Positions 1-6,333 of a DNA stretch of 9,652 nt are shown piece by piece. The stretch spans positions 1 through 9,652 of the forward strand of contig JAYWEL010000154.1 of assembly GCA_043779285.1 (NCBI GenBank), written 5' to 3'. The stretch comes from MGR-bin208 sp043779285 (GTDB lineage Bacteria > Bacteroidota > Bacteroidia > Chitinophagales > Chitinophagaceae). Made by a program: the position numbers and the translations under genes. The stretch's first letter is position 1. The number at the start of each line of letters is the position of its first letter. The notes beneath the pieces are model-generated. The model did not search any database. It saw nothing but the letters and a program-made list of their open reading frames with translations, and was not told the origin of the DNA.

Positions 1-953
1 ATATTAAAGCGATGATGGTAAGGAATTATGGTTTGAGTAAACCAACCGGAACTTTATCAGGTGTAGACAACCGACCTATTTATAAATTTTCTGATTATGC
101 ATTAATATTTGGATCTGTTCCATTAACCAGTACATATGTTTTTGATAATGTGAAAGTGGGATATCAATTCAATACCAGTTTGCAGGCACAAAAATATTTC
201 AAAAAAGGTTGGTATATGAGTTTGGGATATAATTACCTGGATGCAAGAGATGCCAGTTCAATTTCAGCAGAAATCTCCGGTGATGCATACGATCGCAACC
301 CTGCTTTTGGAAATGTAAATGAAGCAATAGCTACTCCTTCACTTTACGGAAACCGTCATCGGATAGTTGGTGCTGCTTACAAGAAATTTGAATACAAAAA
401 CATGGCTACAACTGTTTCCTTATTTATGCAGTATGCAGAAGGTGGTCGATTTACCTATACCTATGCTGGCGATATTAATGGAGATAATTCTGGCTTGAAT
501 GACTTGATTTATATTCCTACAGATGCACAATTGAATGCGATGTTGTTTTCAGGAAGCCCATCACAACAGGCTGCACAACGATCAGCACTAGGTTCTTTTA
601 TTAATCAGGACAGATACTTAAGTGATCGAAAAGGAAATTATGCAGGTAAATATGCAATACTTAGTCCTTGGTATAATAACTGGGATCTGAGAATTTTACA
701 GGACCTGAATTTCAACGTTGGAAAAAGTACGAACACGGTACAATTAAGTATTGATGTTTTGAATATCGGAAACCTGATTAATTCAGACTGGGGTGTACGG
801 CAACTCCCCGTAACTACACAGCCAATCGGTGTTTCTGTTTCGGGCACTACACCTAGGTATAGTTTTGACACGAACCTGAAAAAAACTTTCGCAGAAGATT
901 TCAGTCTATTATCTCGCTGGCAGATGCAGTTTGGATTGAGATATATTTTTTAA
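1..953 (+). CDS. TonB-dependent outer-membrane receptor, C-terminal fragment
   Basis: This is the C-terminal end of a large outer-membrane beta-barrel; the reading frame is open to the left edge, so the true start lies outside the window and the Met codons at 12 and 15 are internal. About 316 residues are visible. They show alternating aromatic/polar barrel strands, a loop reading GDINGDNSGLNDLIYIP (about 468-518) that I associate with Oar-like TonB-dependent receptors of Bacteroidota, the stretch NNWDLRILQDLNF, and the terminal strand ending in Tyr-Ile-Phe. A C-terminal aromatic residue is the usual barrel-assembly signal. Complete members are usually around 1,000 residues with an N-terminal carboxypeptidase-regulatory-like domain and a plug, neither visible here. 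Such proteins import substrates across the outer membrane using TonB energy. The substrate cannot be told, and no SusD-like partner follows; the next gene is fumC beyond a terminator. Family call confident, substrate unknown. Confidence 0.85.
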   Translation, partial: IKAMMVRNYGLSKPTGTLSGVDNRPIYKFSDYALIFGSVPLTSTYVFDNVKVGYQFNTSLQAQKYFKKGWYMSLGYNYLDARDASSISAEISGDAYDRNPAFGNVNEAIATPSLYGNRHRIVGAAYKKFEYKNMATTVSLFMQYAEGGRFTYTYAGDINGDNSGLNDLIYIPTDAQLNAMLFSGSPSQQAAQRSALGSFINQDRYLSDRKGNYAGKYAILSPWYNNWDLRILQDLNFNVGKSTNTVQLSIDVLNIGNLINSDWGVRQLPVTTQPIGVSVSGTTPRYSFDTNLKKTFAEDFSLLSRWQMQFGLRYIF

Positions 954-978
954 AAAAAATAAATTAACAGTTTTACAT

Positions 979-1014
979 AAATCCCGATTACCAAATGTAA
1001 ACGGGATTTTTTTT
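979..1014 (+). terminator. Rho-independent terminator after the TonB-dependent receptor
   Basis: An 8-bp stem AAATCCCG (979-986) pairs with CGGGATTT (1002-1009). After one A-A mismatch it continues as a 4-bp inner stem TTAC/GTAA (988-991 with 997-1000) around a 5-base loop. The right arm runs into eight consecutive T (1007-1014). It lies 25 bases after the receptor stop codon and before the fumC promoter box, so it should separate the two transcripts. Confidence 0.85.
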
Positions 1015-1042
1015 GTGTAAAGGCAAAATCAAGAATGCCACT

Positions 1043-1050
1043 TACCTTTG
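1043..1050 (+). promoter_or_regulatory. Bacteroidota-type -7 promoter box of fumC
   Basis: TACCTTTG matches the Bacteroidota primary sigma factor -7 consensus TAnnTTTG exactly. It ends 20 bases before the fumC ATG, which predicts a leader of only about 10-15 bases. I see no convincing -33 TTTG at the usual distance. The leader is A-rich and has no Shine-Dalgarno sequence, as is common in this phylum. Confidence 0.65.
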
Positions 1051-1070
1051 CAAAAAATAAATAAGCTATC

Positions 1071-2471
1071 ATGGAATATAGAATTGAGAAAGACACGATG
1101 GGCGAAGTAAAGGTGCCTGCAAATGCATATTACGGCGCACAAACACAGCGTAGCATTGAAAATTTTAAAATTGCTCAGGATATAAACCGGATGCCCAAAG
1201 AGATCATCGAAGCTTTTGCTTATTTAAAAAAAGCAGCTGCTATTACGAATCTGGAAGCAGGTATTCTTTCACAGGAAAAAAATGATTTAATCGGCAAGGT
1301 CTGCGATGAAATAATCAAGGGTGATTTGAATGATTATTTTCCGTTAGTTGTATGGCAAACGGGTAGTGGCACACAAAGTAATATGAATGTGAATGAAGTG
1401 GTTGCTTACCGTGGTCATGTATTGAATGGAGGCAAACTGGAAGACAAAGAAAAATTCCTTCATCCAAACGATGATGTAAATAAATCACAATCGAGCAACG
1501 ACACATTCCCAACGGCCATGCATATAGCAGCTTACAAAATATTGTTGAAAAGCACCATTCCTGCTATCGAAAAACTCAAAAATACTTTTGCAGAAAAAAG
1601 TAAACAATATATGCATGTGGTAAAAATTGGCAGAACACATTTCATGGATGCCACTCCCTTAACAGTTGGTCAGGAATTCAGTGGGTATGTTTCCCAATTG
1701 GATCATGGACTTAGAACGATTAAAAACAGTTTGCCACATTTAAGCGAATTGGCATTGGGGGGCACGGCTGTTGGTACGGGTATCAACACGCCGGCAAATT
1801 ATTCTGTCAATGTTGCCAAACATATTGCAGCATTAACTGGTTTGCCATTTATTACCGCCGAAAATAAATTTGAAGCCTTGGCTGCTCATGATGCAATTGT
1901 AGAAGCACATGGAGCATTAAAAACTGTTGCCGTAAGTTTAATGAAAATAGCCAATGATATCCGGATACTTTCTTCAGGACCAAGAAGTGGCATCGGAGAA
2001 TTGTTTATACCAGACAATGAGCCAGGCTCTTCCATCATGCCGGGGAAAGTGAATCCTACACAATGCGAAGCCTTGACAATGATTGCAGCACAGGTAATGG
2101 GAAATGATGTAACCATCGGCATTGCCGGATCAAACGGCCATTTTGAATTGAATGTTTTTAAACCGGTAATGATATTTAATTTTTTACATAGTGCAAGATT
2201 GATTGCCGATGGCTGTGTAAGTTTTAATGATAAATGTGCCGTTGGCATCGAACCTATTGAAGAGAATATAAAAAAACATGTGGACAATTCATTGATGCTT
2301 GTTACGGCACTCAATCCAAAGATCGGTTATTACAAAGCTGCAGAAATTGCACAAAAAGCACATAAAGAAGGAAGTACTTTGAAAGAAATGGCGGTCAAAT
2401 TAGGATACCTTACTGAAGCCGAATTTGATGAATGGGTTGTTCCTTCTAAAATGATTGGAGACATACTGTAA
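1071..2471 (+). CDS. fumC: Class II fumarate hydratase (fumarase C)
   Basis: This cytoplasmic enzyme interconverts fumarate and L-malate in the TCA cycle, without an iron-sulfur cluster. The 466-residue length is normal for the homotetrameric class II family. Its hallmarks are all present: SGTQSNMNVNE at residues 99-109, SSND at 141-144, GRTHFMDATPL at 187-197 with His190 as the counterpart of E. coli His188, and the signature GSSIMPGKVNP at 319-329 with Ser320 matching the catalytic Ser318. The Gly in MPGKVNP favours fumarase over the related aspartate ammonia-lyase, which usually has Ala there. The ATG at 1071 gives the standard family N-terminus (MEYRIEKDTMGEVKVP) and follows a -7 box by 20 bases. 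The gene appears monocistronic: a terminator precedes it, and a non-coding repeat follows within about 30 bases. No truncation or missing catalytic residue was seen. Very confident. Confidence 0.97.
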   Translation: MEYRIEKDTMGEVKVPANAYYGAQTQRSIENFKIAQDINRMPKEIIEAFAYLKKAAAITNLEAGILSQEKNDLIGKVCDEIIKGDLNDYFPLVVWQTGSGTQSNMNVNEVVAYRGHVLNGGKLEDKEKFLHPNDDVNKSQSSNDTFPTAMHIAAYKILLKSTIPAIEKLKNTFAEKSKQYMHVVKIGRTHFMDATPLTVGQEFSGYVSQLDHGLRTIKNSLPHLSELALGGTAVGTGINTPANYSVNVAKHIAALTGLPFITAENKFEALAAHDAIVEAHGALKTVAVSLMKIANDIRILSSGPRSGIGELFIPDNEPGSSIMPGKVNPTQCEALTMIAAQVMGNDVTIGIAGSNGHFELNVFKPVMIFNFLHSARLIADGCVSFNDKCAVGIEPIEENIKKHVDNSLMLVTALNPKIGYYKAAEIAQKAHKEGSTLKEMAVKLGYLTEAEFDEWVVPSKMIGDIL

Positions 2472-2501
2472 AATAATAATCTATAATTTATTGATTCAAA
2501 A

Positions 2502-2647
2502 GACTGTCCCAAAAGTTATAAAAATAAATCGCAGAGTACACAAAGAAAAAACACTAAGAGTGCAAAGAACTGTTTATTAATGGATTGCTCTGTTTACACT
2601 TTACGAATACTTAGCTTTCTTAGCGATCAATGACTTTTGAGGCAGTC
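2502..2647 (+). repeat. MITE-like element with imperfect terminal inverted repeats
   Basis: The two ends of this 146-base stretch are inverted copies. The left end, GACTGTCCCAAAAGT (2502-2516), matches the reverse complement of 2633-2647, GACTGCCTCAAAAGT, at 13 of 15 positions. Further in, ATCGCAGAG (2528-2536) mirrors ATCGCTAAG (complement of 2619-2627), so the symmetry continues with a 6-base offset. The left half also has a loose direct repeat, AGAGTACACAAAGAA (from 2533) and AGAGTGCAAAGAA (from about 2556). There is no credible reading frame inside. I see no clear target-site duplication. The shape suggests a non-autonomous transposon remnant or a dispersed intergenic repeat; its family and copy number cannot be judged from this window. 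It fills most of the 263 bases between fumC and the next ORF. Confidence 0.6.
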
Positions 2648-2666
2648 ACTTTTATAAAAGCGACTG
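2643..2666. repeat. Interrupted 24-base palindrome at the right end of the repeat
   Basis: CAGTC (2643-2647) pairs with GACTG (2662-2666), then one A-C mismatch, then a perfect 12-base palindrome CTTTTATAAAAG (2649-2660). Its left arm is the last five bases of the inverted-repeat element, so a second GACTG end lies 14 bases beyond the first. As RNA it could fold into a hairpin, but it is AU-rich and followed only by TTTC, so it is a poor terminator for fumC. Confidence 0.55.
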
Positions 2667-2734
2667 TTTCACCATACAATAAAGTTGCATCAACCCTCGT
2701 TTATATAATATCCTTTAACCTAAAATCCGTTGAT

Positions 2735-2992
2735 ATGAAAACCCTACCCTTCAATACTTCGTATTTTCAAGTAAATCCTTTAAAGTCTGTAAACACAGAG
2801 AAAACAAGTATTCCCAAACCAATTTATTTCATTAATACACTCAAAGCTTACAAGCCATCTGATAATTCAAGGGCAAATGTTCTGCCATTGATATTAAATT
2901 CCAGCAAACAAAGCACCGTTAAGGTAATCGTAAATAAGATTACGGATAATATTGATGCACTGGATAAAGATTGGTTTCTTAACTACGAATAA
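2735..2992 (+). CDS. Hypothetical small protein, 85 residues
   Basis: I do not recognise this protein. From the ATG at 2735 the frame runs 85 residues to a TAA at 2990. The product is polar and Lys/Asn/Ser-rich, with no cysteine, signal peptide or membrane segment, and ends with an acidic stretch (ITDNIDALDKDWFLNYE). The frame is open further upstream to an ATG at 2630, but that start lies inside the inverted-repeat element and adds 35 unconvincing residues, so I prefer 2735. Upstream, TATCCTTTA (2709-2717) is a one-base-off approximation of the -7 consensus at about the spacing seen for other genes here, with TTG at 2685-2687 as a possible -33. The ORF is followed after 18 bases by a good terminator, which supports a real transcript. 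It may be a lineage-restricted gene or a chance ORF; no function can be assigned. Confidence 0.5.
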   Translation: MKTLPFNTSYFQVNPLKSVNTEKTSIPKPIYFINTLKAYKPSDNSRANVLPLILNSSKQSTVKVIVNKITDNIDALDKDWFLNYE

Positions 2993-3010
2993 TACCTTGA
3001 GCCATAACAG

Positions 3011-3044
3011 AAAAGCCCCGAATTAATTCAGGGCTTTTTCTTTT
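3011..3044. terminator. Bidirectional terminator between the small ORF and lspA
   Basis: AAAAGCCC (3011-3018) pairs with GGGCTTTT (3031-3038); after one C-A mismatch the stem continues GAA/TTC around a TTAA loop. On the + strand it is followed by TTTTTCTTTT (3035-3044). On the - strand the mirror arm gives GGGCTTTTCTGTT, a weaker T tract. It lies 18 bases after the small ORF's stop and about 20 bases beyond the lspA stop, so it can serve both convergent genes. Confidence 0.85.
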
Positions 3045-3058
3045 AAAATATTTTTTTA

Positions 3059-3730
3059 TTAAGAGATTTGAAAATCATCACTCACTTTTGAACTGGTTTC
3101 AATGGTATGATGCGCTTCCTCCTCATTTTCTTTCTTGTACAATTTTTTCTGAAATAAAACCAGTGTAATAATTCCTAAAGAAATAGATGCATCAGCAATA
3201 TTGAAGATAGGACTGAAAAATTCAAAAGACGAACCACCAACAAATGGAAACCAAGAAGGATAGTTGGCTTGGATTATTGGAAAGTATAGCATATCAACAA
3301 CATGCCCGTGTAAAAATCCTGCATAACCTTTAGCAGGAAAAATATTTGCCACCTGACTATAGCTGGTTTCTTCAAACAACATTCCATAAAACAAACTGTC
3401 AATCAGATTGCCTAGTGCACCAGCATAAATCAACGCAGCACACATGATAAATCCTTTATGATATTTTTGTTTTACAATACTGGAAATATACCAAGTTCCC
3501 CAGATTACAGCTGCAAGTCGAAACAAGGTTAATGCCACTTTCCCCCATTCACCACCAAATTTCCAACCCCAAGCCATGCCTTCATTTTCAATGAAATAAA
3601 GTTTGAACCAGGGTAATCCCATTACATCCATCACCGGACCAAAAGTAAAACTGGTCTTGATCCATATTTTTAAAATCTGATCCAGGGTAATGATTACCAG
3701 AATAAATAAGAAGGTATTTCTGAGTTTCAC
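3059..3730 (-). CDS. lspA: Lipoprotein signal peptidase (signal peptidase II)
   Basis: LspA is an inner-membrane aspartyl protease that removes signal peptides from prolipoproteins after diacylglyceryl modification; it is the target of globomycin. The 223-residue protein has the family motifs in order: LDQILK at residues 16-21, NEGMAWG at 49-55, GNLID at 107-111, and FNIAD at 176-180. Asp111 and Asp180 are the expected catalytic pair. GHVVDMLYFP at 142-151 is a feature I associate with Bacteroidota LspA, which is longer than the proteobacterial enzyme. Hydrophobic segments lie near residues 5-20, 65-83, 93-111 and 178-193, with a charged cytoplasmic tail after 195. The start is GTG: an in-frame TAG lies two codons upstream, and the next Met is past the conserved first-helix motif, so no ATG can be used. 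It has its own -7 box 18 bases upstream and sits 104 bases after murF-alr. Confidence 0.95.
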   Translation of the reverse strand: MKLRNTFLFILVIITLDQILKIWIKTSFTFGPVMDVMGLPWFKLYFIENEGMAWGWKFGGEWGKVALTLFRLAAVIWGTWYISSIVKQKYHKGFIMCAALIYAGALGNLIDSLFYGMLFEETSYSQVANIFPAKGYAGFLHGHVVDMLYFPIIQANYPSWFPFVGGSSFEFFSPIFNIADASISLGIITLVLFQKKLYKKENEEEAHHTIETSSKVSDDFQIS

Positions 3731-3748
3731 GAGCTAAAAATTTATGGG

Positions 3749-3756
3749 CAAATATA
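3749..3756 (-). promoter_or_regulatory. Bacteroidota-type -7 promoter box of lspA
   Basis: On the - strand this reads TATATTTG, an exact match to TAnnTTTG, ending 18 bases before the GTG start of lspA. No TTG is visible in the -33 region. The 104 bases between murF-alr and lspA also hold a weak inverted repeat (CTTCATA 3797-3803 with TATGAAG 3817-3823) without a T tract, so read-through from murF-alr remains possible. Confidence 0.55.
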
Positions 3757-3834
3757 GTTATAATCATGCTGCATTGAAATCCTGAATTGATAATGCCTTC
3801 ATAAAACGATAGCAGGTATGAAGTACATGAAACA

Positions 3835-6327
3835 TTACTCTTCGTAATAAACCCGTTTTACTCGTTGGCTGATACCGGTCATAATATCATATGGAATGGT
3901 ATCTGCCCAGACAGCAATTTGTTGAACCGGTATTTCATCGCAAATGATAAATACATCATCCCCTTCTTGTACATCCGGTATATCGGTCACATCAATCATC
4001 GTCATATCCATACAAACCGACCCAATGACGGGAGCCATTTTACCTTTCACAAACATTTTACCAATTCCGTTTCCCAATTTCCGGGGAAACCCATCTGCAT
4101 AACCAATACGAACCGTTGCAATAATTGACTCTCTTTCAACAATCGATTTCCTGTTATAGCTGACAGACTCACCAGCTGATAATTTTTTAATTTGAGCAAT
4201 GGTTGATTTTAACTTTGCCACAACCTGCAAATTCAATCCACTACTTTTCGTATTATCAATACCATACATTCCAATACCCAAACGAACCATATCCAATTGC
4301 ATTTCGGGATGTCGGGTAATCGCTGCTGAGTTTGCAATATGTCGGATAAAAGAATAACCAAGCCCTTGTTCAAATTTAGAACAGGTTTGGGTATACAATT
4401 CAAATTGTCCTTTTGAAAAAAGATCCAGGTCTTGCGATTCACTTGCTGCCAAATGAGTGAAAACCGATCTTACTTTTAAATTTGAACCCTTTAAAATCTC
4501 AATCAGTTCTACTATATCATTTTTTTCAAAACCCAATCGGTTCATGCCTGTTTCAATTTCGATATGTATGGGATACGCTTCTAATCCTTGTTGTTTAATA
4601 AAATCATTAAATTTTTTCAGTAGTGTTAATGAAAAAATATTCGGTTCTATGGCATATTCAACAATTGCATGAAAAGAATTTTCCTCCGGGTTCATAACCA
4701 TAACTGGCAAACTAATTCCGGATTTCCGCAATTCAATTGCTTCATCGGTATAAGCAACACCCAAATAATCAACTTTATTAAATTGTAGTTTACCGGCAAT
4801 TTCTGCTCCGCCACTTCCGTATGCAAAAGCTTTCACCATTGCCATAATCTTAACTCCAGTGCGGATATTTATTTTATATTCATTCAGGTTATGAGTCAAT
4901 GCATTCAAATTTATTTCCAATAATGTTTGGTGAACTTTTTCTTCTAATAAAGAAACAATTTTTTCAAAATTGAATTTCCTGGCGCCTTTTATCAGTATGA
5001 CATCATTTTTAAAATCGGTGAACAGGTAGTGCTGTATAAATTTTTCTGTTGTAGGAAAATAATGTTGCTGCATATTGTCATCCAAAATATATTGACACAA
5101 AGAAGCAGAGATTCGTTCGCCTATTCCAATGACCTTATTCACCTTATGCCTCTTCAATGTTGATGCAATTTGCTGATATAATTTTTCCTCGGCTAAACCC
5201 GTTTGAAGAAAATCGGAAAGTATTACCGTTGAACGATTTGCGCCTTTCTGTTGTTGTAAAAAATCAAGTGCAATTTCCAATGAATTGATATCGGCACTGT
5301 AACTGTCATTAATAATTAATGAATGATTGATACCCTTCTTCAATTCAAGCCGCATATCTAATGCCTGTAATTGCAGCATTTTTTCTTTGAGGTCATCATT
5401 ATTTATTCCGATGCTTAAACTAACAAGCCAGCAAGTGATTGCATTTTCAATAGATGCTTTATCGTTAAATGGAATTTCGATAGTTATTTTCTCATTCAAA
5501 TAAATGGCTTCGATAGTTGTAGTTGCTTTTTTCTTTTCAATTTTTTCAACAAACAGGCTGGCTTCTTTTTTATACAAACTCCAGGTAAATTTTTGAAAAA
5601 TCGTTTTTCCGGTTTGTTGTAAATCGTTAATGGCCTTATCTACAATGAAATGATCGAGACAATAAATAATGCTGTTCGAATTTTTTATTAGCAACGCCTT
5701 TTCCTTTGCTTTCTGTTCAATATTTTCAAATCCTTCGCTATGTGCTTCGCCGATATTAGTAAATACCGTATGTGTAGGCTGAATTATTCTTTCCAGTGAT
5801 TCCATTTCCCTGGTTGTAGAAATACCGGCTTCGAAAATGGCCAGATCATGTTCTTCACTTATTTGCCAAACACTGATTGGTACCCCAATCTGAGAATTAT
5901 AACTCTTTGGGCTTTTTACAATATTAAACCGATCATTTAACAAGTGCCCCAACCATTCCTTAACAATAGTTTTTCCATTACTACCTGTAATACCTATAAC
6001 CGGAATCTTAAATTTGGTTCTATGATTAGTGGCTAATTTTTGCAAAGCAACTAATGTATCTTTCACCAGAATAAAATTTGCATCGGGGAATGCTGAATAA
6101 TCCAATTCATCGCTGATGATAAAACTCCTTACATGACGTTGGTAGAGTTCGCCAATAAATTGATGACCATTCCGATGTGGACCCTTCATGGCAAAAAAAA
6201 CGGAAGATGCCGGATTAATTATTTTTCGACTGTCAAAAACCAAATTATAAATAAGATCATCCTGAATTAACTGAACAAGTTTCCCATTCATTAATTCAGC
6301 TATCTTATTAATTGTATAACCAGTCAT
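3835..6327 (-). CDS. murF-alr: Bifunctional MurF ligase / alanine racemase fusion
   Basis: This 830-residue cytoplasmic protein joins two peptidoglycan enzymes. Residues 1 to about 465 are MurF, the ATP-dependent ligase adding D-Ala-D-Ala to UDP-MurNAc-tripeptide: Walker A GITGSNGKT (112-120), KSYNSQIGVP (141-150), FEAG (165-168), the C-terminal-domain motif NDSYSAD (340-346) and LIKGARKFNFE (445-455). Residues from about 466 are a PLP-dependent alanine racemase: VKAFAYGSG (498-506) with Lys499 as the PLP lysine, ETGMNRLGF (592-600), HIANSAA (663-669), VSYNRK (722-727) with Tyr724 as the catalytic tyrosine (Tyr265 in Geobacillus stearothermophilus), IGYADGFPR (741-749) and CMDM (772-775). Fusion makes both the D-Ala source and its ligation enzyme from one polypeptide; this fusion is known in Bacteroidota. 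Glu590 stands where the Geobacillus enzyme has the carbamylated Lys129. The gene starts 6 bases after the terC stop, so it is probably cotranscribed with terC. Confidence 0.96.
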   Translation of the reverse strand: MTGYTINKIAELMNGKLVQLIQDDLIYNLVFDSRKIINPASSVFFAMKGPHRNGHQFIGELYQRHVRSFIISDELDYSAFPDANFILVKDTLVALQKLATNHRTKFKIPVIGITGSNGKTIVKEWLGHLLNDRFNIVKSPKSYNSQIGVPISVWQISEEHDLAIFEAGISTTREMESLERIIQPTHTVFTNIGEAHSEGFENIEQKAKEKALLIKNSNSIIYCLDHFIVDKAINDLQQTGKTIFQKFTWSLYKKEASLFVEKIEKKKATTTIEAIYLNEKITIEIPFNDKASIENAITCWLVSLSIGINNDDLKEKMLQLQALDMRLELKKGINHSLIINDSYSADINSLEIALDFLQQQKGANRSTVILSDFLQTGLAEEKLYQQIASTLKRHKVNKVIGIGERISASLCQYILDDNMQQHYFPTTEKFIQHYLFTDFKNDVILIKGARKFNFEKIVSLLEEKVHQTLLEINLNALTHNLNEYKINIRTGVKIMAMVKAFAYGSGGAEIAGKLQFNKVDYLGVAYTDEAIELRKSGISLPVMVMNPEENSFHAIVEYAIEPNIFSLTLLKKFNDFIKQQGLEAYPIHIEIETGMNRLGFEKNDIVELIEILKGSNLKVRSVFTHLAASESQDLDLFSKGQFELYTQTCSKFEQGLGYSFIRHIANSAAITRHPEMQLDMVRLGIGMYGIDNTKSSGLNLQVVAKLKSTIAQIKKLSAGESVSYNRKSIVERESIIATVRIGYADGFPRKLGNGIGKMFVKGKMAPVIGSVCMDMTMIDVTDIPDVQEGDDVFIICDEIPVQQIAVWADTIPYDIMTGISQRVKRVYYEE

Positions 6328-6333
6328 GAAAGT

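Noticed and set aside
12..17. ATG codons at 12 and 15 as the start of the receptor gene
   Set aside because: The frame is open to base 3 and the product lacks signal peptide, plug and most of the barrel; the gene is cut by the window edge.
1886..2314. 142-codon ORF antisense to fumC
   Set aside because: It lies entirely within a well-conserved gene on the opposite strand, with no recognisable domain or promoter; it is a shadow frame.
2528..2571. CRISPR-like short repeats in the AGAG..CAAAG stretch
   Set aside because: Only two degenerate units exist, with no uniform spacers, leader or cas genes.
2685..2709. Classical sigma-70 promoter, TTGCAT with TATAAT (2704-2709), ahead of the small ORF
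   Set aside because: The spacer is only 13 bases, too short for sigma-70, and the phylum uses a different consensus. The TATAAT is likely chance in AT-rich DNA.
2630..2734. Upstream start at 2630 for the small ORF
   Set aside because: This start lies inside the right inverted repeat, and the extra 35 residues simply translate the palindrome and promoter-like region.
3797..3823. Inverted repeat CTTCATA/TATGAAG as a terminator after murF-alr
   Set aside because: The stem is only 7 bp and AT-rich, with a 13-base loop and no T tract on the - strand.
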